Shown: positions 19,834 through 32,538, counted from the first letter of the stretch. The stretch: 64,000 bases of DNA from an uncultured Alphaproteobacteria bacterium (GCA_902610255.1 CACLUX010000002.1:82899-146898), one strand, 5' to 3'. Made by a program: numbers and translations. Notes: generated by a model not told the origin, from the sequence alone.

Positions 19834-22800
19834 CTATTTGGAGGTTTCTAGCTGTTTTAATAGTGAATTATCGCGGATTTTAGCCTCTTTTCGGAGAGCT
19901 CTAATTACGTTACCTGTTCCAGCAGGAATTAGTTTACCAACGATGACATTTTCTTTAAGGCCAGTTAATTTATCAACTTTACCATTAATAGCTGCCTCGG
20001 TAAGAACTCTTGTTGTTTCTTGGAAAGAAGCTGCTGAAATAAAGGAATTAGTTTGAAGGCTCGCCTTTGTAATTCCAAGGATCATCATTTTATAATCAAC
20101 CTCTTTTTTACCTTCTTTTTTTAATGTGTTGTTCTTTTCAATAACTTCTATTTTATCTTTTATGTCACCAACTAAATATTCACTGTCACCAGAGTCAATT
20201 ACTTCAACTTTTTGTAGCATTTGACGTGTAATACATTCTATGTGCTTGTCATCAATCAAAACACCCTGTAAACGGTAAACTTTCTGAACTTCTCTTACCA
20301 TATATTCAGCTAAAGCCTCAATTCCAAGAATATTTAAAATATCTGTCGGAGCAGGAGTCCCATCGACAATCATATCACCTTTGTTTACCTTATCTCCCTC
20401 ATTAAAATATATATAAGTTCCTTTTGGGATTAAAAATTCTACCGGCTCTCCTTCTTCAGGATTGATAATAATTCTTCTTTTACTTTTAATGTCTTTTCCA
20501 AATTCGATAGTTCCTGATATTTCTGCTAGAACAGCAGGATTCTTTGGTTTTCTTGACTCAAAGATATCAGCAACTCTTGGTAGTCCACCTGTAATATCTT
20601 TTGTCTTTGAAGAAGCTCTTGGTATCCTGGCTATTACATCACCAGCAGTAACTTCTTTCCCTTTTTCTATATTTAAAACAATACCAACGCTTAAGTCATA
20701 AGTAGATGAATTTTTTGATTTAATTGGATTGCCATCTTTATCTGTTATTAACAACTGTGGTTTTAAATCTTGCTTTCCCTGAAAACTTTTCCAATCAATT
20801 ATTACTTTTGAGGAGATACCGGTAGTCTCGTCAAACTTCTCAATAAATGATACACCCTCAACTAGATCACTAAAATCTAATTTTCCAGTTTCCTCAGCGA
20901 CGATAGGCACAGTATAAGGATCCCATTCAAGTAATAAGCTATTAAGCTTTACATCTGAGCCATTTTTTACTAATAATGTTGATCCGTATGGTGCTCTGAA
21001 TGAGGAGACTAAAGTTTTATTATTATCAAATATTTCAAGCTCAGTTGTTCTATTAATAATAATTTCATTTCCAGATCCATTTACAACAGATCTAAGGTTT
21101 TTAATTTTAACTTTTCCATCACTAGGTGACTCAAAATTAGATTTCTCAGCAGAAGAACTCGCAACTCCCCCCACATGGAAAGTTCTCATTGTTAGCTGTG
21201 TGCCAGGCTCTCCAATAGACTGAGCTGCTATAATTCCAACAGCTTCTCCTGTATTTACAGGAACCCCTTTTGCTAAGTCTCTTCCGTAGGATTTGGCACA
21301 AATACCATGAGTAGAACCACAAGTTATAGGTGATTTTATTCTTACAGATGTTATGTTTTCTTTTTCTAATAATTCTATTTCTTCGTGTGATATATATTGA
21401 CCATTTTTAATGAGTGTATCACCTTTTTTATTTTTAACATCATCAGCTAAATATCTTCCAAAGACTCTTTCTGTCAAAGGTATAGAAACTTCTCCAGACT
21501 CATAAATAGTATCAACTGTTAAACCTCCGCAACAATTACAATCTTTAGCTGTAATTGTTAAATCTTGCGCAACGTCAACTAGTCTTCTAGTTAAATATCC
21601 TGAACTTGCTGTTTTAAGAGCTGTATCTGCTAATCCTTTTCTAGCACCATGGGTGGAGTTAAAATACTCTAAAACTGTTAAACCATCTTTGAAGTTGGAT
21701 GTAATTGGGTTTTCAATAATTTCTCCTGATGGTCTTGCCATCAAACCTCTCATGCCTGCCAACTGCTTGAGCTGAGCCTCAGAACCACGTGCACCAGAGT
21801 CTGCCATGATATATACAGAATTAATTTGGCTATCTTTATTTGATGAAACGGTTTTCATCATTGCTTTTGCTACTTTGTCTGTGCAAGTAGACCACAAGCC
21901 CACAACTTTGTTATATTTTTCTCTTTCGGTAATAAGTCCCTCTTGATATTGATTTTCAAGGCTATTTACTAGTTTTTGTGTGTCTTGAATTAAAATATTT
22001 TTTTCCTCAGGTATTACTAAATCATCTTTTCCAAATGAAATACCTGCTTTTGCAGCATACTTAAAACCAACGTTCATGATTTGATCAACGAATATGCAGG
22101 TCGCTTTTTGACCTGTAAATCTGTAAACATTATCTAGGAGATTACTAATATCTTTTTTTGTCAAAACTTTATTAATGACATCAAATGGTAAATTTTTGTT
22201 TTCAGGAACTGTTTTAAAAAGAACAACTCTACCTGCAGAGGTAGTATATTTTTTGTACACAAAGCTATCAGTTTCAGAATTGTATATTTTAGTCCTGTAT
22301 AAAATAGGCGTATGAAGTTCTATGGTTTTGTTTTCTAATGCAAATTCTACTTCCCCTACGTGTGAATAATATTTCTTTGCCTCTTCATTTTCATTAATCA
22401 ATGATAAATAGTAAATTCCTAGAACTATATCTTGACTTGGAACAATAATAGGTTTTCCACTTGAGGGTGAAAGAATGTTATTAGTACTCATCATTAAAAC
22501 TCTTGCTTCTAATTGAGCCTCAAGACTTAAAGGTATGTGAACTGCCATCTGATCACCATCAAAATCTGCATTAAATGCGGTACAGACTAGTGGATGTAGT
22601 TGAATAGCTTTACCTTCTATTAGAATTGGTTCAAATGCTTGAATACCTAATCTATGTAGAGTAGGAGCTCTGTTTAAAAGAATTGGATGTTCTCTAATAA
22701 CTTCGTCAAGTATATCCCAAACCTCGGGTCTCTCAGACTCTACCATTTTTCTGGCAGATTTAAGGGTTGAAGCGAAACCATAAGATTCAAGTTTATTGTA

Positions 22801-23946
22801 TATAAATGGTTTAAATAACTCTAAAGCCATTTTTTTTGGCAGACCGCATTGATGGAGTTTTAATTCTGGACCTACAACAATTACTGATCGACCAGAGTAG
22901 TCAACACGTTTACCTAATAGATTTTGTCGAAATCTACCTTGCTTACCTTTTAGCATTTCAGATAAAGATTTCAGAGGTCTTTTGTTAGTGCTTGTAATAA
23001 CTCTTCCTCTTCTTCCATTATCGAATAAAGCGTCAACAGACTCTTGAAGCATTCTTTTTTCATTTCTAACAATAATGTCAGGAGCTCTTAAATCTAAAAG
23101 TCTTTTTAATCTATTATTTCTGTTAATAACTCTTCGATATAAATCGTTTAAGTCAGATGTTGCGAAACGACCACCTTCTAAAGGTACGAGTGGTCTTAAC
23201 TCTGGTGGAATAACAGGAAGCACTTTTAAAACCATCCACTCAGGTTTAATGTTAGAGTTTTTAAAGCCTTCCATAACCTTCATTCTTTTTAGAATTTTTT
23301 TCTTTTTAGTTTCAGATGAGGTAGCTTCACTTTCCTCAGTTAGTTTTTCAATTTCAGCTTCTAAATCTATTTTAGATAGAATTTCTTGGACAGCTTCTGC
23401 TCCAATTCCATGCTTGAAGGAGTCTTCACCAAATTGATCAATGGCCTCTTCTAGTTCTTCATCAGATAAAAGTTGGTTAGGGCTCAAACCAGATAAAAGA
23501 GGATCAATAACAATATGGCTTTCGAAATATAAAACTTTTTCAAGATTTTTAAGGGTTATATCAAGGGCTAGACCAATTCTACTTGGTAATGATTTTAAAA
23601 ACCAAATATGGGCAACTGGTGCTGCTAGTTCAATATGAGCCATTCTTTCTCTTCTTACTTTAGAGAGCGTAACTTCAACACCACATTTTTCACATGTGAT
23701 ACCTTTAAATTTCATTCTTTTATATTTACCACACAAACACTCATAATCTTTTGTAGGTCCAAAAATTCGAGCACAAAACAAACCTTCTCTCTCAGGCTTA
23801 AAGGTTCTGTAATTAATGGTCTCAGGTTTTTTGATTTCACCAAAAGACCAAGATCTTATTTGCTCAGGACTTGAAACTGAAATTTTAATCTGATCAAAAT
23901 TGAGAGTTTGATTATTGGTTTTAAATAAATTAGTTAGATCTTTCAT
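19834..23946 (-). CDS. rpoC: RNA polymerase beta' subunit
   Basis: Catalytic subunit of RNA polymerase. The N-terminal zinc site [20 protein letters not shown] is near residues 69-88. The catalytic magnesium motif [12 protein letters not shown] is near 458-469. The second zinc site ([19 protein letters not shown]) and [18 protein letters not shown] (trigger-loop region) follow. Length of 1370 is normal. Its ATG overlaps the rpoB stop by 4 bp. Confidence 0.99.
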   Translation of the reverse strand: MKDLTNLFKTNNQTLNFDQIKISVSSPEQIRSWSFGEIKKPETINYRTFKPEREGLFCARIFGPTKDYECLCGKYKRMKFKGITCEKCGVEVTLSKVRRERMAHIELAAPVAHIWFLKSLPSRIGLALDITLKNLEKVLYFESHIVIDPLLSGLSPNQLLSDEELEEAIDQFGEDSFKHGIGAEAVQEILSKIDLEAEIEKLTEESEATSSETKKKKILKRMKVMEGFKNSNIKPEWMVLKVLPVIPPELRPLVPLEGGRFATSDLNDLYRRVINRNNRLKRLLDLRAPDIIVRNEKRMLQESVDALFDNGRRGRVITSTNKRPLKSLSEMLKGKQGRFRQNLLGKRVDYSGRSVIVVGPELKLHQCGLPKKMALELFKPFIYNKLESYGFASTLKSARKMVESERPEVWDILDEVIREHPILLNRAPTLHRLGIQAFEPILIEGKAIQLHPLVCTAFNADFDGDQMAVHIPLSLEAQLEARVLMMSTNNILSPSSGKPIIVPSQDIVLGIYYLSLINENEEAKKYYSHVGEVEFALENKTIELHTPILYRTKIYNSETDSFVYKKYTTSAGRVVLFKTVPENKNLPFDVINKVLTKKDISNLLDNVYRFTGQKATCIFVDQIMNVGFKYAAKAGISFGKDDLVIPEEKNILIQDTQKLVNSLENQYQEGLITEREKYNKVVGLWSTCTDKVAKAMMKTVSSNKDSQINSVYIMADSGARGSEAQLKQLAGMRGLMARPSGEIIENPITSNFKDGLTVLEYFNSTHGARKGLADTALKTASSGYLTRRLVDVAQDLTITAKDCNCCGGLTVDTIYESGEVSIPLTERVFGRYLADDVKNKKGDTLIKNGQYISHEEIELLEKENITSVRIKSPITCGSTHGICAKSYGRDLAKGVPVNTGEAVGIIAAQSIGEPGTQLTMRTFHVGGVASSSAEKSNFESPSDGKVKIKNLRSVVNGSGNEIIINRTTELEIFDNNKTLVSSFRAPYGSTLLVKNGSDVKLNSLLLEWDPYTVPIVAEETGKLDFSDLVEGVSFIEKFDETTGISSKVIIDWKSFQGKQDLKPQLLITDKDGNPIKSKNSSTYDLSVGIVLNIEKGKEVTAGDVIARIPRASSKTKDITGGLPRVADIFESRKPKNPAVLAEISGTIEFGKDIKSKRRIIINPEEGEPVEFLIPKGTYIYFNEGDKVNKGDMIVDGTPAPTDILNILGIEALAEYMVREVQKVYRLQGVLIDDKHIECITRQMLQKVEVIDSGDSEYLVGDIKDKIEVIEKNNTLKKEGKKEVDYKMMILGITKASLQTNSFISAASFQETTRVLTEAAINGKVDKLTGLKENVIVGKLIPAGTGNVIRALRKEAKIRDNSLLKQLETSK

Positions 23947-26900
23947 TGTGTACTCTCCCTATTAACTGTGGGGTCTGTTTCTATTAACTCAACATTTAAT
24001 CCAAGAGATTTTAATTCTTTAACTAAAACGTGAAATGACTCAGGTATCCCACTTTCAAAGTTATAGTCACCTCTAATTAATGCTTCATAAACCTTTGTTC
24101 TACCGGCTACATCATCAGACTTAATAGTTAAAATTTCTTGAAGAGTATTAGAGGCTCCATATGCTTCCAATGCCCATACTTCCATTTCTCCAAATCTTTG
24201 GCCACCAAATTGAGCTTTACCACCTAAAGGCTGTTGTGTCACAAGGCTGTAAGGACCAATGGATCTAGCATGAATTTTGTCATCAATTAAATGATGAAGT
24301 TTTAATATATATTTGTAACCAACTGTTACTTTTCTTTCAAACCTTTCTCCAGACCTACCATCATATAAATGTACCTGGCCACTGTTATCAAATCCGGCCT
24401 TGTCAAGAAGGTTTGTAATTTCCTGAGTATTTGTTCCATCAAAGACAGGTGTGGCAAAGGTAACGCCTTTTTCTAAGTTTCCTGCAAGTTCAATAAGCTG
24501 ATCATCATTCATCTTCGTAATTTCAATATTTGAGTCTTTGTTCTGTTCATAAAAACTAGATAATGACTCTTTTAATTGAATAATATTTCCTTTTTTCTTA
24601 GCTATATCTAAGCTATTTGAAATTTGTTTACCAATGCCGTAAGCGGCCCAACCTAGGTGTGTTTCTAATATTTGTCCAATGTTCATTCTACTTGGGACAC
24701 CTAATGGATTTAGTAAAACATCTACAGGTGTTCCATCTTCTAAGAATGGCATGTCCTCAATTGGTACTATCTTGGAAATAACCCCTTTATTACCATGCCT
24801 TCCAGCCATTTTATCACCAGCTTGTAATTTTCTTTTTACAGCAACAAAAACTTTTACAACTTTTAGAACACCAGGTAACAAATCATCGCCACTTTGAATT
24901 TTTTCTATTTTATTTTGAAATTTTTTATCTAATAGTATCACTGCGTCGTTGAAGATTTTCTTCTGAGATGTAAATGTTTCCATTGAAACACTATCATCGA
25001 CTTGTATTTGTTCCAAAATTTCAATAGATTTTGATATCAAAGAGTCTTCTTCAATTTTATTTCCTTTTATAAAAATATCTACATTTGAACTAGAATTTTT
25101 ATTCTTAAAAATACTAATGAGATTTTGTTTATAATTGTTTTCTAAAATATTTTTTTCGTCGTCTCTATCTTTAGCCAACCTGTCTATTTCGACTCTTTCA
25201 ATAGCTATTGTTCTTTCATCTTTTTCAACACCTCTACGAACTAATACTTGAACATCAACCACCACACCAGAGTAGCCAGTAGGTAGCCTTAATGATGTAT
25301 CTTTTACATCAGCTGCTTTTTCTGAAAAAATAGCTCTTAATAATTTTTCCTCAGGAGTAATAGGTGAGTCACCTTTAGGGGAGACCTTTCCAACTAGAAT
25401 ATCACCTGGTTTTACCTCAGAACCAATGTATACTATGCCTGCTTCATCAAGATTTGTTATACTTTCATCACCGACATTAGGCATATCTCTTGTAATTTCT
25501 TCTGGTCCTAATTTAGTATCTCTACATAAAACCTCAAACTCCTCAATATGGATTGATGTATATCTATCTTCATGAACAACTCTTTCTGACATTATTATAG
25601 AGTCCTCAAAATTGTATCCATTCCATGGCATAAACCCCACAAGAAGATTTCTTCCTAAAGCCAGTTCTCCTAAATCTGTTGAAGGACCATCAGCTATGAT
25701 ATCACCTCTTTCGACATAATCTCCTATTTTAACTATAGGCTTTTGGTTAATTGCAGTGCTTTGATTTGATCTCTGAAACTTTTTTAAATTATAAATGTCG
25801 ACTCCACTTTTATCCTTACTAATATTTTTTGAGTCTGATCTTATTACTATTCTTGATGAGTCAACTTGGTGAACATAGCCACTATTTTTTGCAATCACAA
25901 CTGCTCCACTGTCTCTGGCTACTTTTGACTCAAATCCAGTTCCTACAAGAGGGGCTTCACTTTTGACTAAAGGAACAGCCTGTCTCATCATATTTGATCC
26001 CATTAATGCTCTATTAGCATCATCATTTTCCAAGAAGGGGATTAAAGAGGCAGCTACAGAAACTAATTGTTGCGGATTTACATCCATAAAATCTATTTCA
26101 GAAGGGTAGCAGAATATAAAATCGCCTCTCCTTCTACAACTAACTTGTTCTTCTGCAAATTTACCATTTTCACTAATTGGACTATTTGCTTGGGCTATTG
26201 TGTAGTTCTCCTCTTCGTCAGCATTCAAATAAAGAACCTCATCTGTTACGGTGCCTTTCACTATTTTTCTATAAGGTGTTTCGATGAAACCGTATTGATT
26301 AATTCTGGCAAAAGAAGATAGACTGTTTATAAGACCGATATTTGAACCTTCAGGTGTTTCAATTGGGCATATTCTACCATAATGAGTTGTATGGACATCT
26401 CGAACCTCAAAACCAGCTCTTTCTCTTGTTAAACCACCAGGACCAAGTGCTGAGATCCTTCTTTTGTGTGTAATTTCACTGAGTGGATTAGTTTGATCCA
26501 TAAACTGACTTAACTGACTTGTTCCAGTAAATTCTTTTAAGACAGTTTGTATAGGTTTTGAGTTCACAAGGTCTTGTGGCATGATTGACTCGATGTCGAC
26601 TGTGCCCATTTTTTCTCTAATAGCTCGCTCCATTCTAACTAAACCAATTCTATACTGGTTTTCTATTAACTCTCCGACTGAACGAACTCTTCTATTCCCT
26701 AAATGATCGATATCATCTTTACCAGCACTGTCGGTTTTCATATCAAATAGCTTTTTTGCTACTGCTAGAATATCTGATTTGCTTAAAATTCTTATTTTAT
26801 TTTCTTTATCTAAATTCAAATAAGAATTTAATTTGACCCTGCCTACTTCGGATAGATCGTATCTATCTTCGCTAAAAAACATGTTTTGAAACAAATAGTT

Positions 26901-28142
26901 ACTAGCTTCTAAAGTTGGAGGTTCACCTGGTCTTAAAATTTTGAAAATATCAAATAGAGCCTCTTCTCTTGAATTATTTTTATCTGCGACAAGTGAATTA
27001 ATAACACCTAAATTACCTGTAGCTTGATTTGCATTAATAACAGAGAATTGATTTATAGATAATTCCTCAAGTCTTCTAAAGAAGTCTTCGCTTAATAAGG
27101 TTCCAGCCTCAGCATATACTAAACCATTTTCATAATTGACAATGTCATTAGATAGATAGAAACCATATAAATCTTCTTCACTAAAAAAGAATTTATTAGT
27201 TTTTGTCTCTTTAATTTCTTTGAGCAACTTTAGAGATAATTTTACGTCTTTAAATGCCAATGTAGTTTTAGTGTTAGGATCTACCAAATTAAATGGTAAA
27301 TTTTTATATTTAAATTTATTTAAGTCTAAATTAACTACCCATCCATCCTTACTTTTCTTAAAGTCAAAGGTTTCATAAAAATAAGTTAAAATTTCTTCAG
27401 ATGTCATACCTGATATCTTATATATATCTGGCTCAACATTGTTTTGCTTGCACTCATTTAAATATTTCTCAGAAGCGCTAGAGGGTAGTGCTTGAAGAAT
27501 TGTTGTGGAGATCATTTTCTTTTTTCTATCAATTCTAAAATAGAGGTTATCCTTGTGATCAAATTCAAAATCTAACCAAGAACCTCTGTAAGGAATTATT
27601 CTTGCGTTATATAGAACCTTACCACTTGCGTGGGTTTTACCATCATCATGGTCAAAAAATACACCAGGTGATCTATGTAATTGGCTTACAACAACTCTCT
27701 CAGTTCCGTTGACAACAAATGTACCGTTATTTGTCATTAGGGGTAAATCACCTAAGTAAACTACTTGTTCTTTGATATCTCTTAGTGATTTTTCTTCAGT
27801 TTCCTCATTTATATCCCAAATTATTAGTCGAAATGTGACCATAAGAGAGGCGGAAAAAGTCAATCCTTTCCTTCTACACTCGTCTACGTCATATTTTGGG
27901 TTATCAAGGTAATAGTCAATATAGTGAAGTTCGGATTTACCTGCATAGTCTTTTATGGGAAAGACAGAGTTAAAGACTTCCTGCAGGCCTGTATTTGAAC
28001 GACTCTCTACTGATTTTCCTAATTGAAGAAATTTATCATAGGAAATTTTTTGAATATCTACTAAATTTGGTACTTCGATCGTTTTACCGATCTTACCAAA
28101 AGAATAGCGAATTCGTTTTTTTTCTGTAAAGCTAAGTGGCAT
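23943..28142 (-). CDS. rpoB: RNA polymerase beta subunit
   Basis: Forms the catalytic cleft with RpoC. The rifampicin pocket region has [21 protein letters not shown] and [20 protein letters not shown] (each quoted in part from about 505-545). Later motifs include [31 protein letters not shown] and [20 protein letters not shown]. Length of 1399 is normal for alphaproteobacteria. It follows rplL by 27 bp, which shows no obvious attenuator. Confidence 0.99.
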   Translation of the reverse strand: MPLSFTEKKRIRYSFGKIGKTIEVPNLVDIQKISYDKFLQLGKSVESRSNTGLQEVFNSVFPIKDYAGKSELHYIDYYLDNPKYDVDECRRKGLTFSASLMVTFRLIIWDINEETEEKSLRDIKEQVVYLGDLPLMTNNGTFVVNGTERVVVSQLHRSPGVFFDHDDGKTHASGKVLYNARIIPYRGSWLDFEFDHKDNLYFRIDRKKKMISTTILQALPSSASEKYLNECKQNNVEPDIYKISGMTSEEILTYFYETFDFKKSKDGWVVNLDLNKFKYKNLPFNLVDPNTKTTLAFKDVKLSLKLLKEIKETKTNKFFFSEEDLYGFYLSNDIVNYENGLVYAEAGTLLSEDFFRRLEELSINQFSVINANQATGNLGVINSLVADKNNSREEALFDIFKILRPGEPPTLEASNYLFQNMFFSEDRYDLSEVGRVKLNSYLNLDKENKIRILSKSDILAVAKKLFDMKTDSAGKDDIDHLGNRRVRSVGELIENQYRIGLVRMERAIREKMGTVDIESIMPQDLVNSKPIQTVLKEFTGTSQLSQFMDQTNPLSEITHKRRISALGPGGLTRERAGFEVRDVHTTHYGRICPIETPEGSNIGLINSLSSFARINQYGFIETPYRKIVKGTVTDEVLYLNADEEENYTIAQANSPISENGKFAEEQVSCRRRGDFIFCYPSEIDFMDVNPQQLVSVAASLIPFLENDDANRALMGSNMMRQAVPLVKSEAPLVGTGFESKVARDSGAVVIAKNSGYVHQVDSSRIVIRSDSKNISKDKSGVDIYNLKKFQRSNQSTAINQKPIVKIGDYVERGDIIADGPSTDLGELALGRNLLVGFMPWNGYNFEDSIIMSERVVHEDRYTSIHIEEFEVLCRDTKLGPEEITRDMPNVGDESITNLDEAGIVYIGSEVKPGDILVGKVSPKGDSPITPEEKLLRAIFSEKAADVKDTSLRLPTGYSGVVVDVQVLVRRGVEKDERTIAIERVEIDRLAKDRDDEKNILENNYKQNLISIFKNKNSSSNVDIFIKGNKIEEDSLISKSIEILEQIQVDDSVSMETFTSQKKIFNDAVILLDKKFQNKIEKIQSGDDLLPGVLKVVKVFVAVKRKLQAGDKMAGRHGNKGVISKIVPIEDMPFLEDGTPVDVLLNPLGVPSRMNIGQILETHLGWAAYGIGKQISNSLDIAKKKGNIIQLKESLSSFYEQNKDSNIEITKMNDDQLIELAGNLEKGVTFATPVFDGTNTQEITNLLDKAGFDNSGQVHLYDGRSGERFERKVTVGYKYILKLHHLIDDKIHARSIGPYSLVTQQPLGGKAQFGGQRFGEMEVWALEAYGASNTLQEILTIKSDDVAGRTKVYEALIRGDYNFESGIPESFHVLVKELKSLGLNVELIETDPTVNRESTQ

Positions 28143-28169
28143 ATTTTATATAGAACCTATAATAATTAA

Positions 28170-28544
28170 TTATTTAAGTTCTACTTTTGCGCCTGCGGCT
28201 TCTAGCTGTGTCTTCATAGCTTCCGCCTCTTCTTTCTTAGCTCCTTCTTTTAAAGTTTTCGGAGCACCTTCAACCATATCTTTAGCCTCTTTTAAGCCAA
28301 GACCTGTAATAGCTCTTACTTCTTTAATTACGTTAATTTTTTGATCTCCAGCTGCTGTAAGAACAACATCAAAAGCATCTTTTTCTTCTGCTGCGTCAGC
28401 CGCAGGGGCTGCTCCACCTGCTGCCACAGCTACTGGTGCAGCTGCAGTTACACCCCATTTTTCCTCTAAAAGCTTTGAAAGCTCTGCTGCTTCCATTACT
28501 GTTAGTGTTGATAGCTCATCAACAATTTTATTTAAATCTGCCAT
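28170..28544 (-). CDS. rplL: 50S ribosomal protein L7/L12
   Basis: Flexible stalk protein that recruits translation factors. It has the N-terminal dimer domain, an alanine-rich hinge (about 35-55, [19 protein letters not shown]) and the C-terminal domain ending [17 protein letters not shown] and [14 protein letters not shown]. Length of 124 is normal. It starts 18 bp after rplJ. Confidence 0.99.
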   Translation of the reverse strand: MADLNKIVDELSTLTVMEAAELSKLLEEKWGVTAAAPVAVAAGGAAPAADAAEEKDAFDVVLTAAGDQKINVIKEVRAITGLGLKEAKDMVEGAPKTLKEGAKKEEAEAMKTQLEAAGAKVELK

Positions 28545-28562
28545 TTTTTTGTCTCTCCCTAA

Positions 28563-29069
28563 TTAGTCTTTTTTGTTTTGTAATATTGAAATAATATCCT
28601 GGTCTGGTCTTTGTAATAATCTTACAAGTTTTGAAGCAGGAGCATTAATCAATCCAACTATTTTTCCTCTTATTTCATCAAGAGAAGGTAAAGTTGCAAC
28701 CTTTGCTATATCCTCTTTTGAATATAGCTGCTTATCAAAAAAAGCTGCCTCTGCAGATAGCTTTTTTAAATCTTTTTCAAATTTTTTACAAACTTTTGCA
28801 GTTCCAACTGGATTATTTGTAAAAATTAATAATTTTTGGTTGGATAAAAAATCAATCAGGCCTTTTTTTTCATCATCTTTGTTAACAAATATTTTAACAA
28901 TATTATTTTTGGATACTTTAGTAACTCCTTCGTTATTTCTAATTTCTGTTCGAAATTCGATCATTTCTTTTACTGACATCTTTGAAAATGAAGCTACAAA
29001 TAACGCTGAATAATCCTTTGACATTTGATTAAGATTTTCAATATATTGTTGTTTTTCAGCTTTATTCAT
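28563..29069 (-). CDS. rplJ: 50S ribosomal protein L10
   Basis: Stalk base protein that anchors L7/L12 dimers. It begins MNKAEKQQYIENLNQM, with YSALFVASFSKMSVKEMIEFR, and later has PASKLVRLLQRP, near the C-terminal helix that binds L7/L12. Length of 168 is normal. It overlaps the end of rplA by one base, so the usual long rplJ leader with autoregulatory structure is absent. Confidence 0.97.
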   Translation of the reverse strand: MNKAEKQQYIENLNQMSKDYSALFVASFSKMSVKEMIEFRTEIRNNEGVTKVSKNNIVKIFVNKDDEKKGLIDFLSNQKLLIFTNNPVGTAKVCKKFEKDLKKLSAEAAFFDKQLYSKEDIAKVATLPSLDEIRGKIVGLINAPASKLVRLLQRPDQDIISILQNKKD

Positions 29070-29743
29070 TAAATTTCAACCCTTAAACCAAAACCCATAG
29101 AAGATGATAGGTAAACAGAATTCACAAAGTTGCCCTTCAAACCTGATGGTTTTATTTTTTTTATTTCATCAATAAATGAAGTTACGTTTTCACTTAATTT
29201 ACTTTCATCGAAACTAACTTTACCTAAAGCTGCATGTATAGTTCCTGCTTTATCATTTTTATATGCTACAAGTCCTTTATTTATGTTTTCAATTGTACTT
29301 TTTACATCATTTGTAACTGTACCTGTTTTAGGGTTAGGCATTAAACCCTTTGGTCCTAAAATTTTAGCAATTTTACTTACGACTGACATCATATCTGGAG
29401 TAGCAACAATTACGTCTACATCAATCTTTTTTTCAATAGAGGCAACTAAATCATCACCCCCTACGTGTTTAGCACCTGCAGCTTTAGCTTCTTCTGCAGC
29501 TTTTCCTTGGGCGAAGACAGCTATTTGAACTTTTTTTCCCAATCCATGTGGTGGTATAAAACTTCCTCTGACATTTTGATCAGACTGCTTAGAGTCAATA
29601 CCTGTATTAATCGATACTTCTAAAGACTCGTCAAATTTAACATATTTTTTTTCTTTAATAATTTTAACTGCATCAGATATTTTGTATGACTTTGTAAAGT
29701 CTATACCTTCGATTTGTTTTTTTTTATTTTTAGTTAAATTCAT
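29069..29743 (-). CDS. rplA: 50S ribosomal protein L1
   Basis: Forms the mobile L1 stalk at the E site. KHVGGDDLVASIEKK, LGPKGLMPNPKTGTVTNDV and the end GLRVEI are signatures. Length is 224, slightly short (usual 230-235). It shares one base with rplK and with rplJ. Confidence 0.98.
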   Translation of the reverse strand: MNLTKNKKKQIEGIDFTKSYKISDAVKIIKEKKYVKFDESLEVSINTGIDSKQSDQNVRGSFIPPHGLGKKVQIAVFAQGKAAEEAKAAGAKHVGGDDLVASIEKKIDVDVIVATPDMMSVVSKIAKILGPKGLMPNPKTGTVTNDVKSTIENINKGLVAYKNDKAGTIHAALGKVSFDESKLSENVTSFIDEIKKIKPSGLKGNFVNSVYLSSSMGFGLRVEI

Positions 29744-30168
29744 TATACAACTTCCATCCCCATTGACCTAGCTGATCCAAGTATTATTTTTGATGCTTGA
29801 TCAACATCATAAGCGTTGAGGTCTTCTAGTTTTTCTTTCGCTATCTCTTCAACCTGTTTCATTGTAACCTTACCTAATTTTGATCTACCAGGTGTTTGAC
29901 AACCTTTTTTTATTTTTGCAGCTTTCTTTAGATAAAAAGTAACGGGTGGTTTCTTTGTAACAAAATCAAAAGATCTATCTTTGTATGCGGTAATTATAGT
30001 TGGAATAGGTGCGCCCTTTTCCAAATCTTTTGTCTTATCATTAAACTGTTTGCAAAAATCTTGGATGTTTAAGCCTTTTTGACCTAAGGCAGGACCTACA
30101 GGGGGTGCCGGATTAGCTGAACCGGCTGGTATTTGTAATTTTATGTATCCTAAAATTTCTTTAGCCAT
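29743..30168 (-). CDS. rplK: 50S ribosomal protein L11
   Basis: GTPase-centre protein that binds 23S rRNA near L10/L12. [21 protein letters not shown] is the signature N-terminus (quoted in part: [19 protein letters not shown]), with [16 protein letters not shown] later. Length of 141 is normal. It lies 4 bp after nusG, so there is no L1-binding leader of the E. coli kind. Confidence 0.99.
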   Translation of the reverse strand: MAKEILGYIKLQIPAGSANPAPPVGPALGQKGLNIQDFCKQFNDKTKDLEKGAPIPTIITAYKDRSFDFVTKKPPVTFYLKKAAKIKKGCQTPGRSKLGKVTMKQVEEIAKEKLEDLNAYDVDQASKIILGSARSMGMEVV

Positions 30169-30172
30169 TATA

Positions 30173-30718
30173 TTAGCCCTTAACCACTTGTGAATAATCT
30201 AATTCTAAAGGTGTCGGTCTCCCAAAAATTGAGACGGACACTTTAAGCTTTTGTCTTGAACTGTCAACCTCTTCTATAATACCGCTAAATGAAGCAAATG
30301 GACCATCAGATACCTTAATCTGTTCACCAACTTCATACTCAAACTTTGGTTTAGGATTATCAACACCTTCGGTTATATCTTGTAGTAATTTAGATACTTC
30401 TCGCTCAGAAATTGGAATAGGTTTGTCTTTCGTGCCAAGAAAATTTGAAACTTTTGGTATGTCTCTAACTAAATGCCAAGTGTCGTCGTTCATAACCATC
30501 TTAATTAATACGTACCCAGGAAAAAATTTTTTTTCTGAGTTAACTCTTACACCTCTTCTTACCTCAACTACAGCTTGAGTAGGAACGGACACCTCAGATA
30601 TGGAGTCCTCTAAATTTACTTTTTTTGCCTCATCTAAAATTGAGTCTGCAACTTTTTTTTCAAAGCCAGAATGGCAGTGTACAACGTACCATTTTGATAT
30701 ATCTGTATTTTCGACCAT
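30173..30718 (-). CDS. nusG: Transcription termination/antitermination factor NusG
   Basis: Binds RNA polymerase and links it to Rho or to the ribosome through S10. The NGN domain has [17 protein letters not shown] at the start and [16 protein letters not shown]. The C-terminal KOW domain has [17 protein letters not shown]. Length of 181 is normal. It lies between secE (4 bp) and rplK (4 bp). Confidence 0.98.
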   Translation of the reverse strand: MVENTDISKWYVVHCHSGFEKKVADSILDEAKKVNLEDSISEVSVPTQAVVEVRRGVRVNSEKKFFPGYVLIKMVMNDDTWHLVRDIPKVSNFLGTKDKPIPISEREVSKLLQDITEGVDNPKPKFEYEVGEQIKVSDGPFASFSGIIEEVDSSRQKLKVSVSIFGRPTPLELDYSQVVKG

Positions 30719-30722
30719 TAAA

Positions 30723-30908
30723 TTATCCTAATACTATTCTCACAATAAATGAAAAAAATTGATCAAAGAGCATTAAAATAATTGCAGCAATACTAATTAC
30801 AACCAAAACAATACCTGCAGAAGTAAAAGTTTCTCGCTTAGAGGGCCAGGTAACTTTGGATACCTCCTGTCGAACTTCTCTTAAATATTTAGCAGGATTA
30901 AATTTCAT
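30723..30908 (-). CDS. secE: Preprotein translocase subunit SecE
   Basis: Clamp of the SecYEG channel. The 61 residues show REVRQEVSKVTWPSKRET, the conserved amphipathic helix, followed by one membrane span (about 28-58). This is the short single-span form usual in alphaproteobacteria. It lies 17 bp after tRNA-Trp and 4 bp before nusG. Confidence 0.97.
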   Translation of the reverse strand: MKFNPAKYLREVRQEVSKVTWPSKRETFTSAGIVLVVISIAAIILMLFDQFFSFIVRIVLG

Positions 30909-30925
30909 ATTTTATTGTATAAGTT

Positions 30926-31001
30926 TGGCAGGAGTGGCAGGCATCGAACCCGCAACCTCCGGTTTTGGAGACCGGCGCTCTACCAGTTGAGCTACACTCC
31001 T
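30926..31001 (-). tRNA. tRNA-Trp (anticodon CCA)
   Basis: 76 nt with encoded CCA. Acceptor stem AGGAGTG/CACTCCT with discriminator G; anticodon loop CTCCAAA gives anticodon CCA; T arm GGTTCGATGCC. It lies between tuf and secE, the usual proteobacterial position, and is probably cut out of the tuf-secE-nusG transcript. Confidence 0.98.
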
Positions 31002-31030
31002 TCATATTAGTATTACTGCAGAGAATATAT

Positions 31031-32221
31031 TTATTCGATAATCTCTGAAACAACTCCTGAACCAACAGTTCTACCTCCTTCACGAATAGCAAAACGTAAA
31101 TTGTTATTCATTGCGATAGGAGCAAGTAACTCAACTTCAAGTGTAATATTATCTCCAGGCATTACCATTTCAGTACCTTCAGGCAATTTAATTGAGCCAG
31201 TAACATCAGTGGTTCTAAAATAAAACTGAGGTCTGTAATTTGCAAAGAAAGGAGTGTGTCTTCCACCCTCTTCTTTACTTAAAGCGTAAATCTCTGCTTT
31301 AAATTTTTTATGAGGTTTAATACTACCAGGAGCTGCCAAAACTTGGCCTCTTTCAACCTCTTCCTTTTTAGTTCCACGAAGAAGAGCTCCAATATTATCT
31401 CCAGCTTCACCTGAGTCTAGTAATTTTCTAAACATCTCAACTCCGGTACAAACTGTTTTGGTTGTATCTTTTAAACCAATAATTTCAATTTCTTCACCTG
31501 GTTTAATAATACCTTGTTCAACTCTTCCAGTAACAACAGTACCTCTTCCAGAAATAGAAAATACATCTTCAACTGGCATTAAGAAAGGTTTATCTAATTC
31601 TCTTGTAGGAGCAGGAATATACTCATCAATTTTTGACATTAATTCAATGATTGAATTTTTACCAATATTTTCATCTCTGTCTTCTACAGCCGCAAGAGCT
31701 GATCCTTTAACGATTGGAATATCATCGCCAGGGAAATCATATTTTGATAGTAGCTCTCTTATTTCAACTTCTACAAGCTCTAATAATTCTTGATCATCTA
31801 CTTGATCAACTTTATTTAAGTAAACAACTAGTGCTGGTACACCAACCTGTCTAGCTAAAAGAATATGTTCACGTGTTTGAGGCATTGGGCCATCAGCTGC
31901 GTTAACAACTAAAATACCTCCGTCCATCTGCGCAGCACCTGTAATCATATTTTTTACATAGTCTGCGTGACCTGGGCAGTCGACGTGAGCATAGTGTCTT
32001 TTATCAGTTGAATACTCGACGTGCGCTGTTGAAATTGTTATACCTCTTTCTTTTTCTTCAGGTGCTTTATCAATTTCATCATAAGCTGTAAACTCTGCAC
32101 CACCTTTTTCTGCCAAAACTTTTGTTATTGCTGCAGTAAGTGTAGTTTTACCATGGTCGACGTGACCGATGGTTCCGATGTTGACGTGCTCTTTCGATCT
32201 GTCAAATTTTTCTTTAGTCAT
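31031..32221 (-). CDS. tuf: Translation elongation factor Tu
   Basis: GTPase that delivers aminoacyl-tRNA to the ribosome. [20 protein letters not shown] is the G1 region, [20 protein letters not shown] the G3 region and NKVDQVDD the G4 region. The C-terminus ends [10 protein letters not shown]. Length of 396 is exactly usual. This is the only tuf in the window: the usual second site after fusA is empty. It lies between tRNA-Gly and tRNA-Trp. Confidence 0.99.
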   Translation of the reverse strand: MTKEKFDRSKEHVNIGTIGHVDHGKTTLTAAITKVLAEKGGAEFTAYDEIDKAPEEKERGITISTAHVEYSTDKRHYAHVDCPGHADYVKNMITGAAQMDGGILVVNAADGPMPQTREHILLARQVGVPALVVYLNKVDQVDDQELLELVEVEIRELLSKYDFPGDDIPIVKGSALAAVEDRDENIGKNSIIELMSKIDEYIPAPTRELDKPFLMPVEDVFSISGRGTVVTGRVEQGIIKPGEEIEIIGLKDTTKTVCTGVEMFRKLLDSGEAGDNIGALLRGTKKEEVERGQVLAAPGSIKPHKKFKAEIYALSKEEGGRHTPFFANYRPQFYFRTTDVTGSIKLPEGTEMVMPGDNITLEVELLAPIAMNNNLRFAIREGGRTVGSGVVSEIIE

Positions 32222-32273
32222 TTTAAGTTGTTACCTCTTTTTAATATCTATTACTTAATTTTTTCAATGTAAT

Positions 32274-32347
32274 TGGAGCGGGTGAAGGGAATCGAACCCT
32301 CGTAGCCAGCTTGGAAGGCTGGAGCTTTACCATTAAGCTACACCCGC
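32274..32347 (-). tRNA. tRNA-Gly (anticodon TCC)
   Basis: 74 nt with encoded CCA. Acceptor stem GCGGGTG/CACCCGC; anticodon loop CTTCCAA gives TCC; T arm GGTTCGATTCC. It lies 52 bp upstream of tuf. The 5' leader carries ACCCGC, complementary to the first six acceptor bases (see findings). Confidence 0.98.
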
Positions 32348-32452
32348 GATTTAGCGGGTAACCACTTCAAAACATCCACAAAATCAAATCCTTGTGAGTT
32401 CCGATAAACTACTAATTTTTCTTTAAAATTCAATAAGAAAAGTGAAAAAAAG

Positions 32453-32538
32453 TGGTGGAGGGAGTAGGATTCGAACCTACGTACACTTGCGTGAACAGAT
32501 TTACAGTCTGCCGCCTTTAACCACTCGGCCATCCCTCC
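32453..32538 (-). tRNA. tRNA-Tyr (anticodon GTA)
   Basis: 86-nt class II tRNA with encoded CCA. Acceptor stem GGAGGGA/TCCCTCC; anticodon loop CTGTAAA gives GTA; a long variable arm (TCACGCAAGTGTACG region) and T arm GGTTCGAATCC follow. It is the first gene of the tRNA-Tyr, tRNA-Gly, tuf, tRNA-Trp unit. Confidence 0.98.

Noticed and set aside
28143..28169. Attenuator between rplL and rpoB
   Set aside because: Only 27 bp, without a hairpin.
30898..31092. 64-codon minus-strand open frame
   Set aside because: It covers tRNA-Trp and the tuf end; no protein signal.
32338..32532. 64-codon minus-strand open frame
   Set aside because: It spans tRNA-Tyr and the tRNA spacer; RNA genes account for it.
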